Source: Neopararhizobium haloflavum (GTDB lineage: Bacteria; Pseudomonadota; Alphaproteobacteria; Rhizobiales; Rhizobiaceae). From it: 64,000 nucleotides of DNA. Below are positions 10,383 through 19,148 of the stretch, in pieces. The notes below the pieces were generated by a model, which saw only the letters and a list, made by a program, of their open reading frames with translations, did no database searches and was not told the origin of the DNA. Within the stretch, counting starts at the first letter, position 1. Every line of letters begins with the position of its first letter. A program made the position numbers and the translations under genes. Location of the stretch: NCBI RefSeq assembly GCF_002750855.1, contig NZ_NWUC01000003.1, forward strand, positions 248,001 through 312,000, given 5' to 3'.

Positions 10383-11903
10383 ATGGTTGGTGGGCAGGGC
10401 GTTTCTTCTTCTAAACCTTTTCGCTCGTTCTGGCTCGCGGGACGGCACCGCCCGCTTTATGGCCTGATGGTTGCCATCGCATCCGTCCTCACCGTTTTTC
10501 TCTTGCGCTACGCCTTGAGCGACGTTTTCGATGACGGGGCGCTCTTCCTCTTCTTCACGCCGACGATCCTTCTGGCGGCGATGTTCGGCGGGATCGGTCC
10601 AGGGCTCGCTGCGGTCGGGCTGTCGCTGATCATGGTCATGGTGCTGGAACAACTCGTTCTGAGCCGTGAGATCGGATTGCTTGACTTCATCGCCTTCCTG
10701 TCCGTCGGGATCGCGATCGCTTGGCTTGGCGAAGCCTTCTTGAGGGCTTCGATCGCCTCGACCACAAGCGCGGAAGCGCTGGAAGAACGCGAAGCGCAGT
10801 TGCGAACGATTCTGGAAACCGCCTTTGACGCCGCTGTCGTCATCAATGCCGAAGGCGTGATCATCTCATTCAATCCTGCGGCGGAGCGGCAATTCGGATA
10901 CCGTCTCGACGAGGTTCTCGGGCGCAACGTCAAATGTCTGATGCCGGAGCCCTATCACAGTGACCACGACCACTATCTCCGACGCTTCCTGGAGACCGGA
11001 GAACGGCGCATCATCGGCACGGACCGGATCGTCGTCGGCCAGAAAAAGGACGGCTCGACCTTTCCCATGAAGCTTGCTGTCGGTGAAACAAAGACAGAGA
11101 GCTGGCACTATTTCACCGGCTTCATCCGTGACCTGACGGAGCGAGAGGAGTCGGCGGCCCGCCTGGAGCAGGCCCATGGCGAGTTGGCGCGCCTTTCCCG
11201 CCTCAACGAGATGGGCGAGATGGCCTCGATGCTGGCCCATGAACTCAACCAGCCCCTGGCGGCGACGATCAACTATGTCCAGGGGTGCCGGATTCTCCTT
11301 CGCGACATCGACAATCCGAACGCCGAACGGGCGCGCGCGGCGATGGACGAAGCCTCACGCCAGGCGCTGAGGGCCGGCGACATCATTCGGCATCTGCGCG
11401 AATATGTGGTGCGCGGCGGCACACAGAAATTTCCCGAGAGTATGCACACCCTGATCGAGGGTGCGGCTGGATTGGCGCTTCTTGGTTCGCGCGACCAGGG
11501 CGTTCGAACGGAATTCCGTTACATGGCAAGCCATGACACGGTGATCGCCGATCGCGTGCAGATCCAGCAGGTGCTGATCAATCTGATGCGAAACGCCCTC
11601 GACGCGATGCGAGATACCACCCGCCGCGAGTTGATCGTGACGACACGCAACGACGGCGACATGCGCAACATCGTCGTCGACGTCGCCGATACCGGCACCG
11701 GCATCGCACCCGAGACCATCGAAAGACTGTTTCAACCGTTCGTCACGACAAAATCGAACGGAATCGGGATTGGATTGTCCATTTCGCGCCGGATCATTGG
11801 CATTCACAGTGGAACAATCTCGGTCTTCAATAATCAGGATGGCGGGGCCACCTTCCGTTTCATCCTGCCGACGCTGCAGCAAATGGGGGACAGCGATGGG
11901 TGA
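10383..11903 (+). CDS. fixL: FixL, heme-PAS oxygen-sensing histidine kinase
   Basis: Encodes 506 aa: four membrane segments (about 27-45, 57-70, 74-90, 100-118), a PAS domain (about 137-255), HisKA and HATPase. The heme-binding residues of Bradyrhizobium FixL are conserved: the proximal His corresponds to H195 in SDHDHYL, and the arginine that contacts bound oxygen corresponds to R215 in IGTDRIVVG. The phosphorylated His is H286 in LAHELNQPLAA; N404 in the N box and DTGTG at 436-440 complete the ATP site. Under low oxygen FixL phosphorylates FixJ. The reading frame overlaps fixJ by 8 bases. No clear ribosome-binding site precedes ATG 10383. Confidence 0.93.
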   Translation: MVGGQGVSSSKPFRSFWLAGRHRPLYGLMVAIASVLTVFLLRYALSDVFDDGALFLFFTPTILLAAMFGGIGPGLAAVGLSLIMVMVLEQLVLSREIGLLDFIAFLSVGIAIAWLGEAFLRASIASTTSAEALEEREAQLRTILETAFDAAVVINAEGVIISFNPAAERQFGYRLDEVLGRNVKCLMPEPYHSDHDHYLRRFLETGERRIIGTDRIVVGQKKDGSTFPMKLAVGETKTESWHYFTGFIRDLTEREESAARLEQAHGELARLSRLNEMGEMASMLAHELNQPLAATINYVQGCRILLRDIDNPNAERARAAMDEASRQALRAGDIIRHLREYVVRGGTQKFPESMHTLIEGAAGLALLGSRDQGVRTEFRYMASHDTVIADRVQIQQVLINLMRNALDAMRDTTRRELIVTTRNDGDMRNIVVDVADTGTGIAPETIERLFQPFVTTKSNGIGIGLSISRRIIGIHSGTISVFNNQDGGATFRFILPTLQQMGDSDG

Positions 11904-12537
11904 CTGGACCGTTCATATCGTCGATGACGACGCCGCCGTGCGCGACTCGCTGGCATTCATGCTCGCTGCCGCGGGCTTTGCGGTGCGGACCTATCCCAAC
12001 GGCTCGGAATTTCTTTCTGTCGCCCGATCCTTGCGCCACAGCTGTCTCTTGACCGATCTGCGCATGCCGGACATGTCCGGCGTCGAACTGATCCGACGGC
12101 TGAAAGCGGCCGATGCGGCACTGCCCGCGATCGTGATCACCGGCCATGGCGACGTTCCGATGGCTGTGGAAGCCATGAAGGTCGGCGCGTCCGACTTCAT
12201 CGAGAAGCCGTTCGACGATGCAGTGCTCCTGGAGGCCATTGCCAGGGCGACAGGCGAGCGCAATGCGCCGGCCGGCGATGGCGGCATAGCCGATGATATC
12301 GTCGCACGGCTCGACACGCTGACGCCGCGCGAAGTGGAGGTTTTCGAAGCCGTTGTCGGCGGACTGCCCAACAAGACGATCGCCCACGCACTCGACATCA
12401 GCCCCCGTACCGTGGAAGTGCACCGCGCCAATGTGATGACGAAGATGCAGGCCCGCAACCTGCCGGAGCTCGTGCGGCTTGCGTTGGCGGCCGGATATGA
12501 CATCACGTCGCCAGTGCGAAATCCGATAAACCGTTGA
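11896..12537 (+). CDS. fixJ: FixJ, response regulator (receiver plus LuxR-type HTH)
   Basis: Encodes 213 aa: receiver domain with acidic pair in IVDDDAAVRDS, phosphoacceptor D54 in LLTDLRMPDM, and the lysine in FIEKPF, then a linker and a LuxR-type HTH (LTPREVEVFEAVVGGLPNKTIA) in the last 65 residues. Partner of FixL; in rhizobia it activates fixK. Start ATG 11896 lies inside the last codons of fixL with GGGGGA upstream, which suggests translational coupling. Confidence 0.94.
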   Translation: MGDWTVHIVDDDAAVRDSLAFMLAAAGFAVRTYPNGSEFLSVARSLRHSCLLTDLRMPDMSGVELIRRLKAADAALPAIVITGHGDVPMAVEAMKVGASDFIEKPFDDAVLLEAIARATGERNAPAGDGGIADDIVARLDTLTPREVEVFEAVVGGLPNKTIAHALDISPRTVEVHRANVMTKMQARNLPELVRLALAAGYDITSPVRNPINR

Positions 12538-12574
12538 TTCATAGCAATGGTTCGAAGTCGGTGGGGAGCTAGAT

Positions 12575-12985
12575 TTGATCGAGGAGCCGGCTCGCTTTGG
12601 ATTCCGGCGATGGATCAGTCGCGTGTGCGTTACCGCCAGTATCGGGATCATTCTCGCCGTCGCCAACCCCGAGCTTCGGGAATCGATCGTCTTCATGTTG
12701 GGAACGGAGAGGCTGAGCGTCGCACCTTGCGACACAGCGGATGGCGCGCTGGAGGTTGCCAGTACGAGCGGCGGCATATGCTTCATCATCGACACCGACC
12801 CGATGCCACCAGACGAGGCAGTCGCCCGGTTGGTCTCCACGGGACTGCCTTTGATCTGGCTCGTCAATCGAGAGCATTCTCAGTCGCTTGAGAAGCAGCA
12901 CTTCGTTGAAAAACCGAAACTCGGCGAACGGCTGATGGCAGCGGTGCGCGATGCGATCGGCTGCAACGCGAAACAACCTACGTAA
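12575..12985 (+). CDS. Degenerate single-domain receiver protein, candidate FixT-like antikinase
   Basis: Encodes 136 aa with the receiver-domain pattern: hydrophobic strand IGIILAV, an Asp at the phosphoacceptor position (D73 in FIIDTDPMPPDE) and a lysine at 113 in FVEKPKL. The acidic pair that binds magnesium is replaced by Ala30-Asn31, so ordinary phosphotransfer is doubtful. No output domain. It uses TTG with GGGGAG upstream and lies between fixJ and fixK. Known: in Caulobacter, FixT is a single-domain receiver-like inhibitor of FixL encoded in the fixLJ-fixK locus. Assignment to that role is inference from fold and position. Confidence 0.6.
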   Translation: MIEEPARFGFRRWISRVCVTASIGIILAVANPELRESIVFMLGTERLSVAPCDTADGALEVASTSGGICFIIDTDPMPPDEAVARLVSTGLPLIWLVNREHSQSLEKQHFVEKPKLGERLMAAVRDAIGCNAKQPT

Positions 12986-13065
12986 TATCCCCTAAGCAGA
13001 GACCCCAATTTTGCCTTGCGTTGCAAGTTGCGACAATGGCGCTCGAAGGCTCAGGGGTCATGGTC

Positions 13066-13698
13066 ATGCTGTCGCTCTCGCTTCACACGCTCAACGAACG
13101 CCGTGGGATAACGCCCGGCTCGCCGCCGCATCGCGTGCGCCAGGCAGTCTTTCATCGCGCCAACTCGATGCTCTATCGGCCGGGCGACCGGACCGGAACA
13201 CTCTACGATATCGCATTCGGAACAGTGCGTACCTATCACATGATGAGCGATGGTCGCCGACAGATCAGCGGCTTTTATTTCGCTGGCGACGTTTTCGGGT
13301 TGGAGCCTCAGCCAAGGCACCGTCTGTTCGCAGAGACCGTTGAAGAATGCGCCATCAGGCCGTTCGACCAGCGAACGGAAGTGGCCGGCGCCGAGGCACT
13401 CTATGCGCTGGCGCAGGCTGACCTCGGCCGCCTTGGCGATCATCTCATGTTGCTTGGCCATGCCAACGCACTGGCGCGGATCAGTCGCTTCATGCTCGAT
13501 CTGGACAGCCGTCAGGGCCGAGACGGGTTGGTCACGCTTGGAATGCCGCGCGCCGACATCGCCGATTTCCTCGGATTGACGATCGAAACGGTATCACGGG
13601 TCTTCACGCGTCTCAGCGAGATGCGGCTGATTGCCCGCGACACCGCCCGTTCCATCGAGCTTCTGGATCGCGACGGGTTGGCGGCGCTCTGCGATTAG
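13066..13698 (+). CDS. fixK: FixK, Crp/Fnr-family regulator
   Basis: Encodes about 210 aa resembling Sinorhizobium FixK along the whole length: cyclic-nucleotide-like roll with GTVRTYHMMSDGRRQISGF, GDVFGLE, LFAETVEE, and the HTH PRADIADFLGLTIETVSRVFTRL, whose E-T-V-S-R recognition helix reads TTGAT-type half sites. FixK normally activates cbb3 oxidase and other microaerobic genes; none of these targets lies in the window. Start uncertain: ATG 13066 has AGGGG at 8 bases, ATG 13060 and ATG 13036 are possible. Convergent with the RraA-like gene, 19 bases apart. Confidence 0.85.
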   Translation: MLSLSLHTLNERRGITPGSPPHRVRQAVFHRANSMLYRPGDRTGTLYDIAFGTVRTYHMMSDGRRQISGFYFAGDVFGLEPQPRHRLFAETVEECAIRPFDQRTEVAGAEALYALAQADLGRLGDHLMLLGHANALARISRFMLDLDSRQGRDGLVTLGMPRADIADFLGLTIETVSRVFTRLSEMRLIARDTARSIELLDRDGLAALCD

Positions 13699-13717
13699 CG
13701 CCGGGGCGCCTGCGCGC

Positions 13718-14422
13718 CTATTGTCCGGACTTGTGCGCTTCGTAGCGCTTTTTCGTCTCTTCGTTCATGGGATAGAGGCCGGGCAGCGCAACGCCGCGGT
13801 CGATCTCCGTCATGATCCAGGCTTCCATCGCTTCCTGTTCCGGCGCTTCGGCAAGGACCTCTTCCAGCAGCCCGGCGGGGATGACGACCGCGCCGTCGTC
13901 ATCGACGACCACGATATCGCCCGGAATGACGGCGACGCCGCCGCAGCCGATCGTTTCCTGCCAGCCGACGAATGTCAGGCCCGCCACCGAGGGCGGCGCG
14001 GCGATGCCGCTGCTCCAGACGGCAAGTCCCGTCGACAGGACGCCGGCGGCATCGCGCACAACGCCGTCGGTGATGAGACCGGCAACGCCTTTTTTTGCCA
14101 TGCGGGCGCACAGGATGTCGCCGAAGATGCCCGCGTCGCTCACACCCATAGCATCGGCGACGACGATCGCGCCTTCCGGCATGGCCTCGATTGCCGCGCG
14201 CGTCGAGATGGGCGAGCCCCAGGACGCCGGCGTGGCAAGATCTTCGCGAGCCGGCACGAAGCGCAGGGTGAAGGCCGGACCGACGAGGCGCGGCTGGCCG
14301 GGGCGGAACGGCCGGGCGCCACGAATCCAGACATTGCGCAGCCCCTTCTTCAGAAGAACCGTGGTCAATGTCGCCGTGGATACGCCCTTCAGCGTGTCGA
14401 TCGCTTCGCTGGTCAATTCCAT
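13718..14422 (-). CDS. RraA-fold / 4-hydroxy-4-methyl-2-oxoglutarate aldolase family protein
   Basis: Encodes 234 aa. The family includes the class II HMG/CHA aldolases of protocatechuate 4,5-cleavage and the RNase E inhibitor RraA. The aldolase active-site pair of the Pseudomonas enzyme, Arg123-Asp124 in DGVVRD, falls at the same residue numbers here, and the G-D-x4-A-x3-G motif reads GDILCARMAKKG at 101-112. These residues favour lyase activity over the RraA function, but no aromatic-degradation genes stand nearby. Confidence 0.75.
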   Translation of the reverse strand: MELTSEAIDTLKGVSTATLTTVLLKKGLRNVWIRGARPFRPGQPRLVGPAFTLRFVPAREDLATPASWGSPISTRAAIEAMPEGAIVVADAMGVSDAGIFGDILCARMAKKGVAGLITDGVVRDAAGVLSTGLAVWSSGIAAPPSVAGLTFVGWQETIGCGGVAVIPGDIVVVDDDGAVVIPAGLLEEVLAEAPEQEAMEAWIMTEIDRGVALPGLYPMNEETKKRYEAHKSGQ

Positions 14423-14690
14423 GATGCCTGTTCCTTAAGAGGGGTCGTGCCGAAAAAGATGGGTGCCCGGCGCCGGGCGGCGGGACTATAGGATCGGGCG
14501 CGGCTGGCCGGCAAGATTTGCTCGCGGCAAAACTGGCGAAAGCCCATGGACGGCCGGGCGCGATGCCACGGCGGGCAACGGCGCCTGGTTGCCATCGTGG
14601 ACTTTCCGACATTTCGCGCTAATGCTTAACCCCACCCACAACGCGGCACAGACGGGCTCGGCGGCCGAGCCACTGTGGTTTGGAGGTCTC

Positions 14691-15002
14691 GTGGCAGACG
14701 TTTTTCCCCATGGCACCGTGCACAAAGCAGACGACGACCTTAAGGCGGCATTGCGATCGAGCCCGGACGTCTTCGCCCTGTGGAAAGGTCTGACACCGCT
14801 TGGGCGAAACGAATTCATCTGCTGGGTGGAGGATGCCAAGCGCCCCGCAACACGCGAGAAGCGCATCAGGCGGACATGCGAGGAACTCACGGAGGGCAAG
14901 AAGCGGCCCTGCTGCTGGGCGGGTTGCATTCACCGCACCGACAAATCCCCGAGCCGCTGGCAGCAAGCGGTTCTCATCGACGGCAAGCAAGAGCGTTCGT
15001 AA
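14691..15002 (+). CDS. YdeI/OmpD-associated (OmdA) family protein
   Basis: Encodes about 103 aa that match the bacteriocin-protection YdeI/OmdA domain (PF13376): WKGLTPLGRNEFICWVEDAK, then the basic RREKR-like stretch TREKRIRRTCEELTEGKKRP and CCWAGCIHR. The GTG at 14691 is preferred because GGAGGT stands immediately upstream; an in-frame ATG at 14622 has no such site. Function in most bacteria is unknown. Confidence 0.7.
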   Translation: MADVFPHGTVHKADDDLKAALRSSPDVFALWKGLTPLGRNEFICWVEDAKRPATREKRIRRTCEELTEGKKRPCCWAGCIHRTDKSPSRWQQAVLIDGKQERS

Positions 15003-15163
15003 GCGACGAGGGCGCATCCGCGTCATGCTTTTCGGCTGCATATCTCGATGATGGTGCATGCGTGCAAAATGCCGCTCGCACTGATCAACCAAAAAAATCA
15101 GATCGGCGTGTCGGAACCCGAACCGCTCCTGCGTCCTTGGGATGTCAATTGAGGAGACAGACC

Positions 15164-15547
15164 ATGAATGCACTCAACGACAAGTCATCCTCTGCCATCG
15201 TCGCGGTCAGTGACATTTCGCGCTCGAGGCAGTTCTACAGCGACGTTCTGGGCCTTGAGCTCAGCGAAGACGGAATGGAAGGCGTGCTGGTCTACAGGAC
15301 CGGGGCGACGCATCTCGTCGTCTATCCCTCGCAATTTGCCGGCACCAACAAGGCCAATGCCGTTGTCTGGGATTGCGGCAATGATCTCGACGCCATTGCT
15401 GCAAAGCTGCGCGACAAGGGCGTTGCGTTTCAGCGGTACGAAATGGAGGGCGTTTCCTATCGCGACGGCATCCACAATGCGGGCGGGTTCAAGATGGTCT
15501 GGTTCAAGGATCCCGACGGCAATCTGCTGCATCTGAACAGCGCCTGA
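15164..15547 (+). CDS. VOC-family (glyoxalase/bleomycin resistance fold) protein
   Basis: Encodes 127 aa forming one vicinal-oxygen-chelate domain: DISRSRQFYSDVLGLEL at the start, a central THLVVYPS strand and a C-terminal KMVWFKDPDGNLLHLNS with the Glu/His-type metal end position. GAGGAGAC lies 8 bases before ATG 15164. Substrate unknown. The GST gene follows 56 bases later in the same direction. Confidence 0.8.
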   Translation: MNALNDKSSSAIVAVSDISRSRQFYSDVLGLELSEDGMEGVLVYRTGATHLVVYPSQFAGTNKANAVVWDCGNDLDAIAAKLRDKGVAFQRYEMEGVSYRDGIHNAGGFKMVWFKDPDGNLLHLNSA

Positions 15548-15603
15548 GGGCACTGCCTTTTCCATCATGAACAGCACCAGCGCGACAGGAGCGAGACTCA
15601 GCG

Positions 15604-16260
15604 ATGCCTTCACCGATCATCATCTGGACGTTTGATTGGGTGCCCGGCGGGGATAGCGGCCCGCGCGGCTTTGTTCGCGACCTCAGATTGCGCTGGGCCT
15701 GCGAGGAGGCCGGCCTCGACTATGCGGTCCGTTCAGTGAACTTCGAGGATCGCGGACCAGCCCACCTTGCGCGTCAACCGTTCGGACAGGTGCCGTTCAT
15801 CGAAGATGGCGATATCATGATCTTCGAGAGCGGCGCGGCACTCTTGCACCTGGCGGAGCAGAGCGAGGCGCTGATGCCGCGCGATCGTGTCGGAGCGGCC
15901 GAGACGCTGCAGTGGGTGGTCGCCGCCTTGAACTCGATCGAGATGGTGAGTGTGCCCTGGTGGTTCGTCGGCATGTCGGAGCCGAAGAACAATCCGCTCG
16001 AAGGCTGGATGACATCGCGGCTCGTTCATCTCGAGGCGGTGCTCGCCGGGCGGGAATGGCTGGCCGGCGGCCGATTCACTGTCGCGGACCTTTTGATGGC
16101 GGACGTGCTGCGCGTTCCGAAGGTGCGCAAGTTCGGATCGTTTCCCGCGCTCCAGGGCTATGTCGACCGCGTATTGGCGCGACCCGCGTTCAAGAAGGCG
16201 AAAGCCGACCAGATCGCGCATTTTGCAGCTTCAGACAAACAGCGAGCGTCCATATCCTGA
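15604..16260 (+). CDS. Glutathione S-transferase family protein
   Basis: Encodes 218 aa with a thioredoxin-like N-terminal domain (RDLRLRWACEEAGLDYAVR, then QVPFIEDGDIMIFESGAALLHLAE, where the cis-Pro and Glu-Ser glutathione site are visible) and an all-helical C-terminal domain with FTVADLLMADVLR. The N-terminal extension PSPIIIWTFDWVPGGDSGPRG is unusual for the family. Activity on a specific electrophile cannot be told. Confidence 0.85.
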   Translation: MPSPIIIWTFDWVPGGDSGPRGFVRDLRLRWACEEAGLDYAVRSVNFEDRGPAHLARQPFGQVPFIEDGDIMIFESGAALLHLAEQSEALMPRDRVGAAETLQWVVAALNSIEMVSVPWWFVGMSEPKNNPLEGWMTSRLVHLEAVLAGREWLAGGRFTVADLLMADVLRVPKVRKFGSFPALQGYVDRVLARPAFKKAKADQIAHFAASDKQRASIS

Positions 16261-16470
16261 CCGTCGGCCCGACCCGGCCTCCCGCGCCGGTTTGTAAGGA
16301 TCGCGACGAACGACGCATTCCATCATAGGGCGATAGAGCGGGAGACCTTCAAGCCCTTCGGTTTCAGGCGGTCCGATTGACATGGAACTGTAATCAATTC
16401 GTCGCGTCGCCGTCATCGGCATCGTGAATAAGCCTGCGGGTATACCGTTCACACCCGCTGGAGGCTTTCC

Positions 16471-17418
16471 ATGAAAACGATAGTGACCGCGTTGTTGCTC
16501 AGCGCCGCGACCATGTTGCCGGCGCAGGCCCAGTTCGCCCTCGATTCCCGATTTGCAGACGAGGATGGCGACCTCATCGCCGACGTTCCGACCGATGAGG
16601 GTGAACATGTCGATCCCGACACGCTGATCTTCACCTACACGCCCGTGGAAGATCCTGCCGTCTATGCAGATGTCTGGCAGGGCTTCATGGATCATCTGGC
16701 CGAGGCCACCGGCAAGGACGTCGAGTTCTTCCCCGTCCAGTCGAATGCCGCACAGCTCGAAGCCATGCGCGCCGGCCGTCTGCACATTGCCGGCTTCAAC
16801 ACGGGATCAAACCCGATTGCCGTCGCCTGCGCCGGATTCCGCCCTTTCGCCATGATGGCCGCCAATGATGGATCGTTCGGCTACGAGATGGAAATCATCG
16901 TGCCGGCCGGCAGCGACGCGCAGGAAATCGAGGACCTGCGCGGCGGAGAAATCGCCTTCACTCAGGAAACCTCCAACTCCGGCTTCAAGGCGCCGTCGGC
17001 GATCCTTTCCTCCGAGTTCGACATGGTGGCGAATGAGGACTTCACCCCGGCCTTTTCGGGCTCGCACGACACCTCGATACTCGGCGTCGCCAATGGCGAC
17101 TATGAAGCAGCCGCCATCGCCAATTCGGTGATGACCCGCATGGTCGAGCGCGAAGTGGTCGATGCCGACCAGATCCGCTCGATCTATCAGTCCGCGACCT
17201 TCCCGACGACAGGCTACGGCACCGTCTACAACCTGACGCCGGACCTGCAGGAACAGATCCGCGAAGCCTTTTTCTCCTTCGATTGGGAAGGCTCCACGCT
17301 GGCCGAGGAGTTCAATGCTTCAGGAGAAGAGCAATTCATCGAGATCAGCTTCGAGGAAGACTGGGAAGTGATCCGCCAGATCGATGACGCGAACGGTGTT
17401 TCCTACACCTGCCAATAG
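16471..17418 (+). CDS. phnD: PhnD-type phosphonate/phosphate ABC transporter, periplasmic substrate-binding protein
   Basis: Encodes 315 aa with a signal peptide (MKTIVTALLLSAATMLPAQA). The mature protein has the family start IFTYTPVEDPAVYADVWQ, the AGRLHIAGFNTGSNPIAVACAG ligand loop and TQETSNSGFKAPSA, which corresponds to the T-S-x-S-G motif that holds the phosphonate group. GGAGG stands 9 bases before ATG. First gene of a four-gene transporter operon. Ligand may be a phosphonate, phosphite or a related anion. Confidence 0.9.
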   Translation: MKTIVTALLLSAATMLPAQAQFALDSRFADEDGDLIADVPTDEGEHVDPDTLIFTYTPVEDPAVYADVWQGFMDHLAEATGKDVEFFPVQSNAAQLEAMRAGRLHIAGFNTGSNPIAVACAGFRPFAMMAANDGSFGYEMEIIVPAGSDAQEIEDLRGGEIAFTQETSNSGFKAPSAILSSEFDMVANEDFTPAFSGSHDTSILGVANGDYEAAAIANSVMTRMVEREVVDADQIRSIYQSATFPTTGYGTVYNLTPDLQEQIREAFFSFDWEGSTLAEEFNASGEEQFIEISFEEDWEVIRQIDDANGVSYTCQ

Positions 17419-17496
17419 GCCTTTATCGACGATTTCGATGACCGGGCGGGGGTTCCATGCATCTCCGTCCGTTTCCCCTTCTTGACGGGAGCGCTC

Positions 17497-18336
17497 ATGC
17501 TGACAGTCCAGTCTCTCGAAAAACGCTACAAGACCGGCGACAGAGCACTGACCGGCGTATCCTTCCGTGTGCCGCGCGGCCAGGTGGTCGGCCTGATCGG
17601 ACCGTCGGGCGCCGGCAAGTCGTCGCTGATCCGCTGCATCAACAGGCTGATCGAGCCCACTGGCGGCAAGATAATGCTCAACGATACCGATCTGACGCGA
17701 CTGAACGGTGCGGCATTGCGCAAGGCGCGCCGCAGGATCGGCATGATCTTCCAGGAATATGCGCTCGTCGAACGCTTGACGGTGATGGAGAACGTCCTGT
17801 CGGGCCGGCTTGGCTATGTCTCGTTCTGGCGCTCTTTTTTTCGCCGCTTCCCGCAGACTGACGTGGACAAGGCCTTCGGCCTCATCGATCACGTCGGTCT
17901 ATCCGACCATGTCGACAAGCGCGCCGATGCGCTCTCGGGCGGGCAGCGCCAGCGCGTCGGCATCGCGAGGGCGCTCGAGCAGGACCCGGAACTGCTGCTC
18001 GTGGACGAGCCGACCGCCTCGCTGGATCCGAAAACATCGCGCCAGATCATGCGGCTGATCTGCGAAGTGTGCCGGGAGCGAGAGCTGCCCGCGATCATCA
18101 ACATCCACGATGTCGTTCTCGCCCAGATGTTCGTCGACCGGATCATCGGCCTTCGCGCCGGCGCGGTCGTATTCGACGGCCCGCCCGCCGATCTTTCCAG
18201 CGACGCGTTGACGCAAATCTACGGCGAGGAAGACTGGGCCGCGATGCGCAAGGAGAAGGAGGCGGACGCGAAAGATGCAGCCGATGCCGACGCCTTTGAG
18301 ACCGAGCGACTTGAACGGATGGCCGAACCGGCATGA
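17497..18336 (+). CDS. phnC: PhnC-type phosphonate ABC transporter ATP-binding protein
   Basis: Encodes 279 aa: Walker [11 protein letters not shown]-loop in [18 protein letters not shown], signature [16 protein letters not shown], Walker [13 protein letters not shown] and the H-loop in [10 protein letters not shown]. The last 30 residues form a charged acidic-basic tail ([20 protein letters not shown]) not usual for PhnC. ATG 17497 is preceded by GGGAG; the stop overlaps the first phnE start by 4 bases. Confidence 0.92.
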   Translation: MLTVQSLEKRYKTGDRALTGVSFRVPRGQVVGLIGPSGAGKSSLIRCINRLIEPTGGKIMLNDTDLTRLNGAALRKARRRIGMIFQEYALVERLTVMENVLSGRLGYVSFWRSFFRRFPQTDVDKAFGLIDHVGLSDHVDKRADALSGGQRQRVGIARALEQDPELLLVDEPTASLDPKTSRQIMRLICEVCRERELPAIINIHDVVLAQMFVDRIIGLRAGAVVFDGPPADLSSDALTQIYGEEDWAAMRKEKEADAKDAADADAFETERLERMAEPA

Positions 18337-19148
18337 CCGCCCCGACCCGATCTTCGCCGGGGCGCACATGGCGCCGGCCCCCGGCTCTCATCAAGAGCCC
18401 GGCATGGCGCATCGTGATATATGGATGCGCAGCGGTCTATCTCGCCGCCGCGATGGGGTCCGTCGAACTCGACTGGGCGCGCATATCGCAGGGGCTGGAG
18501 CGCGGCGCACGCTTTGCCGAAGGGTTCCTCACGCCGAACTTCACCACCCGCTCGCGCGATATCTGGCAAGGTATGGTCGAGAGCATCACCATGACGGTCA
18601 CCGCAAGCGTGGTCGGGATCCTCATCTCTGTGCCGATCGGCATCGGTGCGGCGCGCAACATCGCGCCCTTTCCCATCCATTCGCTCTGCCGCGGCGTGAT
18701 CGCGATCTCGCGCGCGTTCCAGGAGATCGTCATCGCGATCGTGTTCGTCGCGATGTTCGGCTTCGGACCGTTCGCCGGCTTTCTCACGCTCTCCTTCGCC
18801 ACGATCGGCTTCATCTCCAAGCTGCTTGCCGACGACATAGAGGAGGTGGACGAGGCGCAGGCCGAGGCCATTCGCTCCACCGGCGCAGGCTGGTGGCAGA
18901 TCGTCAACTACGCCATCCAGCCACAGGTCATGCCCCGCCTCATCGGGCTGTCGCTCTACCGCGTCGACATCAATTTCCGCGAGAGTTCGGTGATCGGCAT
19001 CGTCGGTGCGGGCGGTATCGGCGCGACGCTCAATACGTCGATGGAGCGCTACGACTACGACACGGCCGGCGCGATCATCATCCTCATCATCGTCTTCGTC
19101 ATGCTGGCTGAATACAGTTCCAGCCACATTCGCAGATGGGCCCAGTAG
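18333..19148 (+). CDS. phnE: PhnE-type phosphonate ABC transporter permease (first copy)
   Basis: Encodes 271 aa with about six membrane segments and the permease EAA loop [19 protein letters not shown]. The segments [19 protein letters not shown] and [18 protein letters not shown] are typical PhnE elements. ATGA overlap with phnC; the second permease starts at the next base after the stop, so the three are translated as a block. Confidence 0.9.
   Translation: MTAPTRSSPGRTWRRPPALIKSPAWRIVIYGCAAVYLAAAMGSVELDWARISQGLERGARFAEGFLTPNFTTRSRDIWQGMVESITMTVTASVVGILISVPIGIGAARNIAPFPIHSLCRGVIAISRAFQEIVIAIVFVAMFGFGPFAGFLTLSFATIGFISKLLADDIEEVDEAQAEAIRSTGAGWWQIVNYAIQPQVMPRLIGLSLYRVDINFRESSVIGIVGAGGIGATLNTSMERYDYDTAGAIIILIIVFVMLAEYSSSHIRRWAQ

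Noticed and set aside
9407-13698. Nitrogen-fixation or denitrification island
   Set aside because: fixL, fixJ and fixK are present, but no nif, fixNOQP, nar, nir, nor or nos genes occur in the window; the module is only regulatory.
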